Numbered from the stretch's first letter, positions 24,604-35,084 are shown. The stretch is 54,989 nt of DNA from Magnetospirillum molischianum DSM 120 (GCF_000294655.1 NZ_CAHP01000021.1:173294-228282); one strand, 5' to 3'. Numbers and translations are program-made. The notes: generated from the sequence alone by a model not told the origin.

Positions 24604-26373
24604 TCAGCGGACGATGGCCGCATCCGTTACCACAAGCTGCGCGGCATTGGCACCTTGCCAGTTATCGACGCGCAGCGTTCCGGCCAGATGGAATGACGCC
24701 CCGGCCGAGGCCAGCAGGGTCATCCCCATCTCGGAATCCGCGGCGCGGAAGGCAATCGCCTTCAGTCGCTTGCCCCCTGCCCCGCTCAGGATCAGCCGGA
24801 TATGACCCGATCCCACCACGTCGGCGCGGACGATTCGGGCGCCGGTAATGGCGAATACCGGCTCGGGATTGCCGGACCCGAACGGCCCGATTTCGGCCAG
24901 GGTCTCGATCAGTTCGACCGAGGCGGCCCCGGCGTCCAACGCGCCGTCGAGATCGAGTAGAGGCACCAATTCCCCACTCAGCTGTGACTGGAGACGATCG
25001 GCGATGAAGGCGCGCAGCGCGTCCAGCTTGTCCCGCTCCAAGGTGAACCCGGCTGCCATCGCATGGCCACCACCGGCGAGCAGCAGACCGGCCTGACGCG
25101 CCGCGATGATCGCCGCTCCCAGATCGAGTCCGATGACCGAGCGGCCCGAGCCCTTGCCGGTGTCGCCATCCAGCGCGATCACGCAGGCGGGACGGCCATA
25201 GCGTTCCTTCAATCGCCCGGCGACGATGCCGATCACACCTTGATGCCACCCCTCACCGGCGGCCAGCAGCAGCGGCAGCCCGTCATCGGGACGGGTTTCG
25301 ACCTGCTCGATCGCTTCGGCCAGCACTGCCGCCTCGATCTCCTGGCGGTCGCGGTTATAGCCGTCGAGCCTTCGGGCGATGTCTCCCGCCTCCAGTGTGT
25401 CGGCGGTGGTCATCAGCCGCGCTCCCAGGCCGGCTTCGCCAACTCGTCCTCCGGCATTGACCCTTGGCCCCAGCACATAGCCGAGATGATAGGCGTCGGG
25501 TCGTTCCTTAATGCCGGCGACGTCGGATAAGGCGGCCAGACCAGGATTGCTCCGCCGCCCCATTACCTTCAGCCCCTGGGCCACCAGCGCCCGATTGACA
25601 CCGACAAGCGGCACGACGTCGCAGACGGTGCCCAGTGCCACCAGATCGAGCCAGCGCAGCAGGTCGGGCGCGGGCCGCGACGCGAACCAGCCCGCCTGTT
25701 TGAGGGCGCGGTTCAGCCCCACCGCCAGCAAAAAAGAGACGCCAACGGCAGCGAGGTGACGGTGTGGGCTGTCTTCGTCCAGCCGGTTGGGATTGATTAC
25801 CGCCAGAGCGGGGGGCAGGCTGGATTCGGCGACGTGGTGATCGACGACGATCACCTCCTGGCCTGCGCTCGCGGCGGCTTCCAGCGCGGCAAAGGCGGTG
25901 GTGCCGCAATCGACGGTGACGACCAGCTTCGCGCCCTCGGCCTGCATCCGCGCCAGCGCCGGAGCGTTGGGGCCATAGCCCTCGACCACCCGGTCGGGGA
26001 TATGGGTCAGCACCCGTGCGCCCGCCGCTTCGAGATAAAGGGTCAGAACCGCGGTCGAGGTGGCACCATCGACGTCGTAATCGCCGAAGATGCCAATCGT
26101 CTCACCCGTTTGCACCGCCTGGACCAGACGGGCCACGGCCTTATCCATGTCGCGGAGGTGGCCGGGGTCGGGCAACAGATCGCGCAGGGTGGGAGACAGG
26201 AATACCGGAGCTTCATCCAGGCCGATTCCACGCGCCGCCAGGACGCGACCGATCAGTTCGGGCAGCCCTAGGCGCTGCGACAATGCTTGGGCAACGCGAT
26301 CGTCGCCGGGACGGGCTTGCCAGCGCCTCCCGGTCAGAGAGCGCTCGACGCCGAGAAAGGCGTCGGTGCTCAT
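24604..26373 (-). CDS. recJ: Single-stranded-DNA 5'-3' exonuclease RecJ
   Basis: This 589 aa DHH-family nuclease acts in recombination and mismatch repair. The phosphoesterase core has F-G-D-Y-D-V-D-G, VTVDCGT, the DHH motif V-V-D-H-H-V, and the DHHA1 half with AGGRVGEAGLGARLM and LAGGGHAMAAGFT. The C-terminal OB-like domain follows GPFGSGNPEPVF. The start at 26373 (MSTDAFLGVERS) overlaps the glpX stop in an ATGA. The frame stays open upstream through glpX, but that part is only a shadow. The last gene of the aminotransferase-hom-glpX-recJ run. Confidence 0.97.
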   Translation of the reverse strand: MSTDAFLGVERSLTGRRWQARPGDDRVAQALSQRLGLPELIGRVLAARGIGLDEAPVFLSPTLRDLLPDPGHLRDMDKAVARLVQAVQTGETIGIFGDYDVDGATSTAVLTLYLEAAGARVLTHIPDRVVEGYGPNAPALARMQAEGAKLVVTVDCGTTAFAALEAAASAGQEVIVVDHHVAESSLPPALAVINPNRLDEDSPHRHLAAVGVSFLLAVGLNRALKQAGWFASRPAPDLLRWLDLVALGTVCDVVPLVGVNRALVAQGLKVMGRRSNPGLAALSDVAGIKERPDAYHLGYVLGPRVNAGGRVGEAGLGARLMTTADTLEAGDIARRLDGYNRDRQEIEAAVLAEAIEQVETRPDDGLPLLLAAGEGWHQGVIGIVAGRLKERYGRPACVIALDGDTGKGSGRSVIGLDLGAAIIAARQAGLLLAGGGHAMAAGFTLERDKLDALRAFIADRLQSQLSGELVPLLDLDGALDAGAASVELIETLAEIGPFGSGNPEPVFAITGARIVRADVVGSGHIRLILSGAGGKRLKAIAFRAADSEMGMTLLASAGASFHLAGTLRVDNWQGANAAQLVVTDAAIVR

Positions 26374-27362
26374 AACGCGAGCAGACCTCGGCTCAGGTCG
26401 TGCTGCACCGTCAGATAGCGGATCGTACCGGACAGCGAGCGCATCACCAGCGAATGGCTGATGGCTCGGTTGACCGGCAACAGGCGGGCTCCTTTCAGGA
26501 CGTGGCCATCGGTGATTCCGGTCGCGGCGAACATCACCTCGCCCTTGACCATATCGTCGATGTCCCACTTGCGGCGAGAATCGGTGATGCCGACGCGCCG
26601 GGCTTGGGCGTGATCCTCCTCCGACCGCATCAACAGACGGCACTGCATCTGCCCGCCTAGGCATTTCAGACCGGCGGCGGCCAGGACGCCCTGCGCCGCA
26701 CCGCCCGATCCCATATAGATGTCGATGCCGGTGTCGGGCAGTCCGGTGGCGAGCGCCCCCGAGACGTCGCCATCGTCGAACAGCATGACCCGCGCTCCGG
26801 CGACCAGAACCCGGTCGATCAGATCGACATGGCGGGGGCGGTCGAGAATGCTGACGGTCAGGTCGGCGATCTGTACGTGTCGAGCGGCGGCGATCCGGGC
26901 CAGATTTTCCTCGGGCGTGGAATCGAGGTTGATCACGCCGGGGGGCAGACCGGGGCCAACCGCCAGCTTTTCCATATAGGTGTGCTGCGGCACCTTGAGG
27001 AATGATCCTTCCTCGGTCATCGCCACCACCGACAGCGCGTTGCTGGCTCCCCGCGCACAGATCGAACGGCCTTCCAGCGCGGTCAGGACGATATCGATGT
27101 TCGGTCCCTTGCCGGTGCCGACCCGTTCGCCGGTGTGCAGCGGCTGAGTCTCGTCCTCGCCCTCGCCATTGACGATAACGCCGGTCATCGACACCCCGTT
27201 GAGGGCGCGGCGCATCGCTCCGCAAGCGGCTTCGTCGGCGGCCTTTTCATCGCCACGCCCGGTGCGGCGCGCGGCGGCCAGGGCGCTGGCTTCGGTAACC
27301 CGGACCACCTCAAGGGCGAGGTTGCGGTCCAGCGCCGGGGTGAACTGGGTGTGGACGGACAT
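26370..27362 (-). CDS. glpX: Class II fructose-1,6-bisphosphatase GlpX
   Basis: This 330 aa metal-dependent phosphatase hydrolyses fructose-1,6-bisphosphate in gluconeogenesis (and in the Calvin cycle if present). Class II motifs are DEKAADEAA, VIVNGEGEDE, the aspartate-rich KGPNIDIVLTALEG region, DRPRHVDLI, MGSGGAAQGVLAAA and KGEVMFAATG. It is preceded by hom (64 nt gap) and overlaps recJ by ATGA. Class I FBPase signatures are absent. Confidence 0.96.
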   Translation of the reverse strand: MSVHTQFTPALDRNLALEVVRVTEASALAAARRTGRGDEKAADEAACGAMRRALNGVSMTGVIVNGEGEDETQPLHTGERVGTGKGPNIDIVLTALEGRSICARGASNALSVVAMTEEGSFLKVPQHTYMEKLAVGPGLPPGVINLDSTPEENLARIAAARHVQIADLTVSILDRPRHVDLIDRVLVAGARVMLFDDGDVSGALATGLPDTGIDIYMGSGGAAQGVLAAAGLKCLGGQMQCRLLMRSEEDHAQARRVGITDSRRKWDIDDMVKGEVMFAATGITDGHVLKGARLLPVNRAISHSLVMRSLSGTIRYLTVQHDLSRGLLAL

Positions 27363-27426
27363 GTCGGTCGTGCTCTCCCGAAGTGTTGCCGCTCTATCGT
27401 GGATCGGCCTGCGTGGGGGGCGGCGG

Positions 27427-28719
27427 CTAGAGGTTCTCGATGCGGATCAGGCGCGGCGGTTCGGCCACCGAGGACAGTCCGTTGATCCGCGCCACGGCGC
27501 GCAGCATCGCCGCCTCGTCGGTCTCGTGCACCGTCATGACCACCGGCACCGTCTGGTTGGGCGCGCGTCCCCGCTGGATGATCTGCTCCATCGAGACCTT
27601 CTCGTCGCGAAGCGCGGCGGCAATGTCGGCGAACACGCCCGGTTCGTCCTTGACCATCAGGCGGATGTACCAAGCGCTGCGGCCGGTGCCGCGCGGCGCG
27701 GTCGGGCGCGGCTCCAGCCGGTCAACCGGCACCCCGAACGTGGGGCCGACGCGGCCGGTGGCAAGGTCCATCAGGTCGGCGACCACCGCCGAAGCGGTCG
27801 GACGCGCCCCCGCGCCACGGCCTTCCAGCACGGTGCGACCGACGAAATCGCCCTCGGTGACGATTGCGTTGAACGGACCCTCGACATGGGCCAGAGGGAA
27901 ATTGAGCGGCACCATCGCCGGATAGACGCGGCACTCGACCGCCATCTCGCCGTTGATGTTGGCGACGCCCAGCAATTTGATCCGATAGCCCAGTTCCTGC
28001 GCATAGCGGATATCGAGCGCACTGACGTGGCGGATGCCTTCGCAGGTCACGGCATCGATCGAGACCGGCATGGCAAAGGCAAGACTGGCCAGGATCGCCA
28101 GCTTGTGGGCGGTGTCGATGCCGTCGATGTCGAAGGTCGGGTCGGCCTCGGCATAGCCCAGCGCCTGGGCTTCGGCGAGGACGTCCGCGAAATCGCGCCC
28201 GGTATCCTGCATCGTCGATAAGATGAAGTTGCACGTGCCGTTGAGGATGCCCATCACCTTGGTGACGTGGTTGCCGGACAGACCCTCGCGCAGGGATTTG
28301 ATGATCGGAATGCCGCCGCCGACCGAGGCTTCGAAGCCGATATTGGCTCCGGTCTGTTCAGCCATCCGGGCCAGTTCGACGCCGTGGTGGGCGATCATCG
28401 CCTTGTTCGCGGTGACGACGCTCTTTCCCCGTTCCAGCGCGGCGCGGACCACATCAAGGGCAACCCCGCTGGCACCGCCGATCAGTTCGACCAGAACGTC
28501 GTAGTCGGCCTCGCGAGCCAGAACGCGGGCGTCGGTGAAGAATTGCACGCCTTCCAATTCCAACCCGGACGGACGTTCCAGCGCCGATGCGGCGACAATC
28601 TCAAGCCGTCGCCCCGCACGTCCGGCCAGCAGATCGGCCTGTTCGGTCAATAATTCGACAGTGCCGCCGCCAACGGTGCCAAGGCCCGCGATCGCGATCT
28701 TCAGAGGAGAGGACGTCAT
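27427..28719 (-). CDS. hom: Homoserine dehydrogenase
   Basis: This 430 aa enzyme reduces aspartate semialdehyde to homoserine for threonine and methionine synthesis. It has the NAD(P) motif AGLGTVGGGTVELL, VVTANKAMIAHHG, the catalytic block FEASVGGGIPIIKSLREGL, GILNGTCNFIL, EAQALGYAEADPTFDIDGID, and a C-terminal ACT domain (~350-428) that normally senses threonine. Its ATG overlaps the aminotransferase stop (ATGA). The two genes draw on the same aspartate-family amino acids. Confidence 0.97.
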   Translation of the reverse strand: MTSSPLKIAIAGLGTVGGGTVELLTEQADLLAGRAGRRLEIVAASALERPSGLELEGVQFFTDARVLAREADYDVLVELIGGASGVALDVVRAALERGKSVVTANKAMIAHHGVELARMAEQTGANIGFEASVGGGIPIIKSLREGLSGNHVTKVMGILNGTCNFILSTMQDTGRDFADVLAEAQALGYAEADPTFDIDGIDTAHKLAILASLAFAMPVSIDAVTCEGIRHVSALDIRYAQELGYRIKLLGVANINGEMAVECRVYPAMVPLNFPLAHVEGPFNAIVTEGDFVGRTVLEGRGAGARPTASAVVADLMDLATGRVGPTFGVPVDRLEPRPTAPRGTGRSAWYIRLMVKDEPGVFADIAAALRDEKVSMEQIIQRGRAPNQTVPVVMTVHETDEAAMLRAVARINGLSSVAEPPRLIRIENL

Positions 28720-29948
28720 CGGTCGGTTCCTGCGCGCTGTTTTTCCGAGGTCTCGAGCAGCGTGTCGGCGCTGGCGAGGAAAGTCTTGATGTTTCGCACC
28801 GCCTGACGGGTGCGGTGACGGTTTTCGACCAATCCGATCCGGACGAAGCCGTCGCCATATTCGCCGAAGCCAATGCCGGGAGCCACCGCTACCTGAGCGT
28901 GCTGCATCAGCAACTTCGAGAATTCCAACGACCCCAAATGGGCGAAGGCCGACGGGATCGGAGCCCAGGCGAACATCGTCGCCTGAGGGCTGGGGATGTT
29001 CCAGCCCGCGGCGGCCAGCCCTTCGATCAACACGTCGCGGCGATCCTTGTACATCGCCCGAATCTCATCGACACATTCCTGCGGCCCGTTCAGCGCCGCC
29101 GAAGCCGCGACCTGGATCGGGGTGAAGGCACCGTAATCAAGGTAAGACTTGATCCGCGCCAGCGCGGCGACCAGCGTCTTGTTGCCGGCGGCAAAGCCGA
29201 TGCGCCAGCCCGGCATGTTGTAGGTCTTGCTCATCGAGGTGAACTCGACGGCGATGTCTTTGGCACCGGGGATCTGAAGGATCGACGGCGGCGGTGCAAC
29301 GTCGAAGTAAATTTCGGAATAGGCCAGATCGGACAAAATCCAGATCTTATGATAGCGACAGAACTCCACCACCTGACCATAAAAATCGAGGTCGGCCAGC
29401 ATGGCGGTGGGGTTGCTGGGGTAATTCAGCACCAGCGCGATCGGCTTGGGTACTGAATGGCGCACGGCACGGTCCAACGCCTTCAGGAACTCGGCGTCGG
29501 GGGTTACCGGCACATAGCGGCACGATCCGCCCGCGATGATGAAGCCATAGGGGTGGATCGGATAGCTGGGATTGGGCACCAGCACGATGTCGCCGGGGCT
29601 GGTGATCGCGTTGGCGAGGTTGGCCAGCCCTTCCTTCGAGCCCAGAGTGACGATCGCCTCGGATTCGGGGTCGAGATCGACGTTGAAGCGGCGCTGATAA
29701 TAGCCGGACAGAGCCTTTCTCAGGCCCGGAATGCCACGCGACATCGAATAGCGGTGGGCACGCGGATTGCGTGCGGCCTCGATCAGCTTATCGACGATGT
29801 GCTGGGGAGTCGGCTGGTCGGGATTGCCCATCCCGAAATCGATGATGTCGTCGCCGGCGGCTCTAGCTCGGGCCTTCATCGCGTTGACCTCCGCGAACAC
29901 ATAGGGCGGAAGACGCTTAATACGATGGAAATCCTGCTCGATGCTCAT
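28716..29948 (-). CDS. Class I/II PLP aminotransferase, AlaC-like (often labelled LL-DAP aminotransferase)
   Basis: This 410 aa fold-type I aminotransferase has the substrate-binding FGMGNPDQPTP near residue 40, NYPSNPTA, SDLAYSEIYFD, and the PLP lysine in S-M-S-K-T-Y-N-M-P-G-W-R. It closely resembles the E. coli AlaC (YfdZ) type, which makes alanine/glutamate. Such proteins are often annotated as DapL. In this genome dapC, dapD and dapE are present, so a DapL role is not needed and AlaC is the better guess. The start at 29948 (MSIEQDFHRIKRLPPYVF) is typical; an upstream in-frame ATG adds 20 unconserved residues. First gene of the hom-glpX-recJ run. Confidence 0.9.
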   Translation of the reverse strand: MSIEQDFHRIKRLPPYVFAEVNAMKARARAAGDDIIDFGMGNPDQPTPQHIVDKLIEAARNPRAHRYSMSRGIPGLRKALSGYYQRRFNVDLDPESEAIVTLGSKEGLANLANAITSPGDIVLVPNPSYPIHPYGFIIAGGSCRYVPVTPDAEFLKALDRAVRHSVPKPIALVLNYPSNPTAMLADLDFYGQVVEFCRYHKIWILSDLAYSEIYFDVAPPPSILQIPGAKDIAVEFTSMSKTYNMPGWRIGFAAGNKTLVAALARIKSYLDYGAFTPIQVAASAALNGPQECVDEIRAMYKDRRDVLIEGLAAAGWNIPSPQATMFAWAPIPSAFAHLGSLEFSKLLMQHAQVAVAPGIGFGEYGDGFVRIGLVENRHRTRQAVRNIKTFLASADTLLETSEKQRAGTDR

Positions 29949-30124
29949 GGCCGAACCTGCGGGTGACGGACGGGACGGGGCGCGAATGGCCTCGGGATAA
30001 GGGGTCATGTTTAGCGCGGCCGGGACGAAGAATCGACAGCTTTCTAGCCAGCCCCTCCGTCAATCGTATGACATCATTGCCGCAATTCCGTCTTGTTCCC
30101 CCTGGAATTGGCTTGGCAACGGGC

Positions 30125-30153
30125 TTGCCCGCCCCTGCCGTTCGTCCTAGGCT
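30125..30153 (+). promoter_or_regulatory. Weak promoter candidate for pap
   Basis: TTGCCC (30125-30130), 17 nt and TAGGCT (30148-30153) give correct spacing but poor hexamers. They lie 35 nt before the pap start in the divergent gap (29949-30188), which otherwise shows nothing clear. Confidence 0.25.
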
Positions 30154-30188
30154 TAGAGGACAGTCCAGACCGGAACGGGAGAGCTGAG

Positions 30189-31730
30189 ATGTTCGAAGCG
30201 GCGGAACTGGGACGCAAGATTTCGCGGGAAGAGTTCGACGCTTTGGCGCCTTCGCTCCGCACCGATCTACTCGACCTGCAACAACAGCTTCGTCAGGCGG
30301 ATTTTCCGGTCATCATCGTCTTTGCCGGGGTCGATGGCGCGGGCAAAAACGAAAGCGTCAACCTCATCAACGAATGGCTGGACCCGCGCTGGATCATGAC
30401 GCGGGCTTATGGCAGTCCATCGGACGAAGAGGCCGAACGCCCCCATTTCTGGCGTTTCTGGCGCGACTTGCCGCCCAAGGGCAAAATCGGTCTGTTCCTG
30501 TCTTCGTGGTATCACGACCCTCTGATCGACCGGGTTCACGGTCACATCTCGACTGTCGAATTCGATCAGTCGCTGCTGCCGATCATTCGCTTCGAGAAGA
30601 CTCTGGCCGACGAAGGCGCGCTGATCCTTAAATTCTGGATGCACCTGTCGCGCCCAGCGCAGAAAAAGAGGCTGAAAAGCCTGGAAAAAAACCCCCTGAC
30701 GGCATGGCAGGTCACCGATACCGACTGGAAGCATTACGAACTGTACGACAAGTTCGTCGCCGCCGCTGAGCGGATGATCATGCAGACCAGCAAGGGTCAT
30801 GCGTCCTGGCGGATCGTCGAGGGGGCGGATTCCCGCTATCGCTCCGCCATCGTGCTGCAAACGATCAAGGAGGCGATCACCGCCCATCTGGCCGCCCGCA
30901 CGGCGGCGCGCAAAGTCGATGCCGAGTTGAAGGATGCGGCGCGGGGCAAGGACGAAGACGCGACGGCTCCGGCGGCGTTGCCGCCACAGCCTTCGATCCT
31001 GTCCTCGCTCGATATGACTCAGGACGTTGACAGTGCCGCCTATACCCAGGCGTTGCAGGAACAGCGGGCGCGGCTGGCCCATCTCTACCGTGCCGCGATC
31101 GAGGCCAAGCTTTCCACCATTCTGGTGTTCGAGGGCTGGGACGCGGCGGGAAAGGGCGGTGCGATCCGCCGTCTGACCAATGCGCTTAACGCCCGCGATT
31201 ACCAGGCGATCCCGATTGCCGCCCCTACCGAGGAAGAGCGCGCCCAACATTATCTGTGGCGGTTCTGGCGTCATGTCGCCCGCGCCGGGCGGGTAACGGT
31301 GTTCGATCGCTCGTGGTACGGGCGGGTGCTGGTCGAGCGGGTCGAGGGATTTTGTTCCGAGGAAGCGTGGCGGCGCGCCTATGGCGAAATCAATGATTTC
31401 GAGGAGCAATTGACCCGCCACGGTATCGTGTTGTGCAAATTCTGGCTGCACATCACGTCGGAAGAGCAACTGGCCCGCTTCAAGGCGCGCGGCGAGATCG
31501 ATTACAAAAAATGGAAGCTGACCGACGAGGACTGGCGCAATCGTGGCAAATGGTCCGAGTACGAGCAGGCGGTCAATGACATGGTTGAACGCACCTCGAC
31601 CCACAATGCACCCTGGACTTTGGTCGCGGCCAATTCGAAATCCTTTGCTCGGGTCAAGGTGATGCACACCGTCGCCGACGCGCTGGAACAGGCGCTGGAG
31701 CGGTTGGAGAGGCACAAGAAGGGGAATTAA
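30189..31730 (+). CDS. pap: Polyphosphate:AMP phosphotransferase (two-domain PPK2)
   Basis: This 513 aa enzyme transfers phosphate from polyphosphate to AMP to give ADP. Two tandem PPK2 domains are visible. The N-terminal copy (~35-250) has Walker A FAGVDGAGKNES, and the C-terminal copy (~285-505) has VFEGWDAAGKGGAIRR with the lid W-R-F-W-R. The C-terminal Walker B is intact (VFDRSWYGRVLVERVEGF). In the N-terminal copy the equivalent position reads F-L-S-S-W-Y, with Ser replacing the catalytic Asp, so only the second domain is expected to be active, as in other class II PPK2 proteins. ATG 30189 follows GGGAGAG. It links polyphosphate reserves with adenylate charge. Confidence 0.93.
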   Translation: MFEAAELGRKISREEFDALAPSLRTDLLDLQQQLRQADFPVIIVFAGVDGAGKNESVNLINEWLDPRWIMTRAYGSPSDEEAERPHFWRFWRDLPPKGKIGLFLSSWYHDPLIDRVHGHISTVEFDQSLLPIIRFEKTLADEGALILKFWMHLSRPAQKKRLKSLEKNPLTAWQVTDTDWKHYELYDKFVAAAERMIMQTSKGHASWRIVEGADSRYRSAIVLQTIKEAITAHLAARTAARKVDAELKDAARGKDEDATAPAALPPQPSILSSLDMTQDVDSAAYTQALQEQRARLAHLYRAAIEAKLSTILVFEGWDAAGKGGAIRRLTNALNARDYQAIPIAAPTEEERAQHYLWRFWRHVARAGRVTVFDRSWYGRVLVERVEGFCSEEAWRRAYGEINDFEEQLTRHGIVLCKFWLHITSEEQLARFKARGEIDYKKWKLTDEDWRNRGKWSEYEQAVNDMVERTSTHNAPWTLVAANSKSFARVKVMHTVADALEQALERLERHKKGN

Positions 31731-31900
31731 CCCTCTCCGTTTCCGGCCGCCGTGACGCTGTTCCTTAATCCCTGGTCCGGCGGTCGCGGTCCAGATAGGA
31801 TTGATCGGTTTGCCGACCGCGAGCGGAACCGCGCGTCGCCCCCTTCCAAAAATCTCCGGCGGGCTTTATGGTCCGGCAGCTTCAGGATAAACCGATCGCC

Positions 31901-33703
31901 ATGACCAAACTGACCCATATCCGTAATTTTTCCATCGTCGCCCATATCGACCACGGAAAATCCACCCTGGCCGACCGGCTGATCCAGTCTTGCGGCGCCG
32001 TCGAGGCGCGCGACATGAAGGAACAGATCCTCGATTCGATGGATATCGAACGCGAGCGCGGCATCACCATCAAGGCCCAGACGGTACGCCTGATGTACCG
32101 CGCCCAGGATGGCGAGACTTATCAGTTGAACCTGATGGACACGCCCGGCCATGTCGATTTCGCCTATGAGGTGTCGCGGTCGCTGGCGGCGTGCGAAGGC
32201 TCCCTTTTGGTTGTCGATGCCAGCCAGGGAGTCGAGGCCCAGACCCTGGCCAACGTCTATCACGCGCTGGATGCCGGGCACGAAGTGGTGCCGGTGCTGA
32301 ACAAAATCGATCTGCCCGCCGCCGAGCCAGAGCGGATCAAGCAGCAGATCGAGGATGTGATCGGTCTCGATACGACCGATGCGGTGATGATTTCGGCGAA
32401 GACCGGGCTTGGCATCGGCGACGTGCTTGAGGCGCTGGTCAAGCGCCTTCCCGCGCCGGAAGGCGAGATCGACGAGCCGTTGCAGGCGCTGCTGGTCGAT
32501 TCCTGGTACGATTCTTATCTTGGCGTCATCATTCTGGTCCGCATCAAGAATGGTGTGCTGAAGAAGGGCCAGAAGATTCGGATGATGGCGACTGGTGCCG
32601 CCTATCAGATCGATACGGTCGGCTATTTCACGCCTAAGATGATCCAGTGTGCCGAGTTGAAGCCGGGCGAGATGGGCTTCTTCACCGCCGGGATCAAGGC
32701 GGTGGCGGAAACCAAGGTCGGCGACACCGTGACCGACGATAAGCGCCCCGCCGCCGAGCCGCTGCCCGGCTTCAAGCCGAGCGTGCCGGTGGTGTGGTGC
32801 GGTCTATTCCCGATTGACGCCGCCGATTACGAAGATCTGCGCGATTCGCTGGCGAAACTGCGCCTGAACGATGCCAGCTTCCAATACGAACCCGAAACGT
32901 CGGCGGCGCTGGGCTTCGGCTTCCGGTGCGGCTTCCTCGGTCTGCTCCATCTCGAAATCATCCAGGAGCGGCTGGAGCGCGAGTTCAACCTCGACCTCAT
33001 CACCACCGCGCCGTCAGTGGTGTATCGCGTCCATCTGACCAACGGCGAACTGCACGAACTGCACAATCCCGCCGACATGCCCGACCAGGGCCGGATCGAG
33101 CGGATGGATGAGCCGTGGATCAAGGCGACGATCATGGTCCCCGACGAATATCTCGGGCCGGTTCTGACCCTGTGCACCGAACGGCGTGGCCAGCAGCTCG
33201 ACCTTACCTATGCCGGGGCGCGGGCGATGGCGGTCTATCGTCTGCCCCTCAACGAAGTGGTGTTCGATTTCTACGATCGGCTGAAGTCGATCTCGCGCGG
33301 CTATGCCAGTTTCGATTACGAAATCGATTCCTATACCGAAAGCGATCTGGTCAAAGTGTCGATCCTGGTTAATGCCGAGCCAGTGGACGCCTTGTCCTTT
33401 ATCGTCCATCGCGCCAATGCCGAGGCGCGCGGACGCGGCATCTGCCAGCGATTGAAGGATCTGATCCCGCGTCAGATGTTCCAGATTGCGATCCAGGCGG
33501 CGATTGGCGGCCGCATCGTTGCCCGCGAATCGATCAGCGCTTTGCGCAAGGACGTTACCGCTAAATGTTATGGCGGCGATGCCACTCGTAAGCGCAAGCT
33601 TCTGGAGAAGCAAAAAGAGGGCAAAAAGCGGATGCGCCAGTTCGGCAAGGTCGAGATTCCGCAAAGCGCCTTCCTCGCCGCCCTCAAGATGGGTGACGAT
33701 TGA
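31901..33703 (+). CDS. lepA: Elongation factor 4 (LepA)
   Basis: This 600 aa ribosome-associated GTPase helps 30S biogenesis and translocation under stress. G1 is AHIDHGKST, the switch region is [15 protein letters not shown]3 is DTPGHVDF and G4 is NKIDLP. The LepA-specific C-terminal domain includes [27 protein letters not shown] and [19 protein letters not shown]. The start at 31901 ([20 protein letters not shown]) is canonical. The 170 nt upstream gap shows a TATGGT -10-like hexamer at 31867 but no convincing -35. Confidence 0.98.
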   Translation: MTKLTHIRNFSIVAHIDHGKSTLADRLIQSCGAVEARDMKEQILDSMDIERERGITIKAQTVRLMYRAQDGETYQLNLMDTPGHVDFAYEVSRSLAACEGSLLVVDASQGVEAQTLANVYHALDAGHEVVPVLNKIDLPAAEPERIKQQIEDVIGLDTTDAVMISAKTGLGIGDVLEALVKRLPAPEGEIDEPLQALLVDSWYDSYLGVIILVRIKNGVLKKGQKIRMMATGAAYQIDTVGYFTPKMIQCAELKPGEMGFFTAGIKAVAETKVGDTVTDDKRPAAEPLPGFKPSVPVVWCGLFPIDAADYEDLRDSLAKLRLNDASFQYEPETSAALGFGFRCGFLGLLHLEIIQERLEREFNLDLITTAPSVVYRVHLTNGELHELHNPADMPDQGRIERMDEPWIKATIMVPDEYLGPVLTLCTERRGQQLDLTYAGARAMAVYRLPLNEVVFDFYDRLKSISRGYASFDYEIDSYTESDLVKVSILVNAEPVDALSFIVHRANAEARGRGICQRLKDLIPRQMFQIAIQAAIGGRIVARESISALRKDVTAKCYGGDATRKRKLLEKQKEGKKRMRQFGKVEIPQSAFLAALKMGDD

Positions 33704-33763
33704 CGATTGGGGATCGCGGGCTCCTGATGGAGCCTGCGTCCTTGACTGGTCTCGATCGATCCT

Positions 33764-33786
33764 CGGGCGGGGCAGTGCCTCGCCCG
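33764..33786 (+). terminator. Hairpin after lepA
   Basis: A 10 bp stem (33764-33773 with 33777-33786, one G-T pair) with an AGT loop lies about 60 nt after the lepA stop. There is no T-tract, so this may be a Rho-dependent 3' end. The gap 33704-33880 shows nothing else. Confidence 0.4.
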
Positions 33787-33880
33787 GCCCTGTTCTATGA
33801 GTTCTTCCAACTTTCCGTTGGGGTGCCCTGGGGGGATGGGGTAATAAGAACAACCCGTTCTGTTCCTGTTCTCTGGAGCC

Positions 33881-35080
33881 ATGGTGAAAACGCTGCTGCT
33901 TGACGACCGTCTCGATACGCTTCCGGATTATCCGTTCGCACGGCTGACCGCGCTGTTGGGTGCGCCATCGGGGCCGGGATCAACGGTGATGTCGATTGGC
34001 GAACCACAGCATGCGCCACCGCCTTTCGCCGCCGAAATCCTGTCGCGCGAGGCCGGGCTGTGGAACAAATATCCGCCCGCCACCGGCACCGAGGCGTTCC
34101 GCCGCGCCGTCGCCGGTTGGCTGGGCCGCCGCTATGATTTGCCCGAGGGACTGGTCGATCCCGACCGGGCGATCCTGCCGGTTGCTGGCACGCGTGAGGC
34201 GCTGTTCCTGATCGCCCAGGCGGTGTGCGGTCGTCGCAACGGCAAGCCGCCGGTGGTGTTGCTGCCCAACCCGTTCTATCAGGTCTATGCTGGCGCGGCG
34301 GTGATGGCCGGGGCCGAGCCGGTGTTCGTGCCCAGTGCTGACGGTCCTGCCGGATTGCCGGATTATTCCACCTTGCAGCCGGATCTGCTCGACCGCACGG
34401 CGCTGGCTTATCTGTGCAGTCCGGCCAATCCGCAGGGTAAGGTGGCCGATGCCGCGTTGCTGGAGCGGACCATCCTGACGGCCCGTCGCCACGGCTTTGT
34501 TCTGGCCGCTGACGAATGCTATTCCGAGATCTGGGACAAGGCTCCGCCGCCCGGTGCCCTCGCCGCCTGTGCCGCGTTGGGCGAAGGACTGTCCCACGTC
34601 GTCGTCTTCAATTCGCTGTCAAAACGGTCTAGCCTGCCGGGGTTACGCTCTGGCTTCGTCGCCGGAGACGAGCGGGTGATCGCCGCGTTCGGCCGCCTGC
34701 GCTCCTATGGCGGAGCGGCAACACCGTTGCCGGTGCTGGCCGCCGCAACCGCCTTGTGGGGGGACGAAAGCCATGTCGTGGCCAATCGCGACCTGTACCG
34801 GGCCAAAATCGATATTGCCGAGCGGCTGCTGGGGGGGCGTTTTGGCTTTGTCCGTCCCGAAGGCGGCTTCTTCCTATGGCTTGAGGTCGGCGATGGCGAA
34901 GCGGCAGCGCTGACTCTGTGGCGCGAGGCCGGAATTCGGGTGTTGCCCGGCGCGTATCTGGCCGGGACCGGAGCCGACGGAGTTAATCCCGGTCAACGCT
35001 ATATCAGGGTGGCTTTGGTCCACGACCTTCAGACCACCGAGGCGGCGTTGTCCCGCTTCGGCACGTTGCTTCACGGTTGA
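33881..35080 (+). CDS. dapC: Succinyldiaminopimelate transaminase (DapC type)
   Basis: This 399 aa PLP aminotransferase is expected to make N-succinyl-LL-DAP from N-succinyl-2-amino-6-ketopimelate. Class I features are [58 protein letters not shown], and the PLP Lys in [13 protein letters not shown]. The N-terminal [12 protein letters not shown] is typical of proteobacterial DapC. dapD and dapE lie 9 kb downstream. ftsK begins 4 nt after its stop, so the two genes are probably co-transcribed. Confidence 0.92.
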   Translation: MVKTLLLDDRLDTLPDYPFARLTALLGAPSGPGSTVMSIGEPQHAPPPFAAEILSREAGLWNKYPPATGTEAFRRAVAGWLGRRYDLPEGLVDPDRAILPVAGTREALFLIAQAVCGRRNGKPPVVLLPNPFYQVYAGAAVMAGAEPVFVPSADGPAGLPDYSTLQPDLLDRTALAYLCSPANPQGKVADAALLERTILTARRHGFVLAADECYSEIWDKAPPPGALAACAALGEGLSHVVVFNSLSKRSSLPGLRSGFVAGDERVIAAFGRLRSYGGAATPLPVLAAATALWGDESHVVANRDLYRAKIDIAERLLGGRFGFVRPEGGFFLWLEVGDGEAAALTLWREAGIRVLPGAYLAGTGADGVNPGQRYIRVALVHDLQTTEAALSRFGTLLHG

Positions 35081-35084
35081 CGCG

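Noticed and set aside
26374-27225. An open frame extending recJ upstream to 27225
   Set aside because: It lies entirely inside glpX on the same strand in another frame, with Arg-rich, low-quality translation. RecJ begins at 26373.
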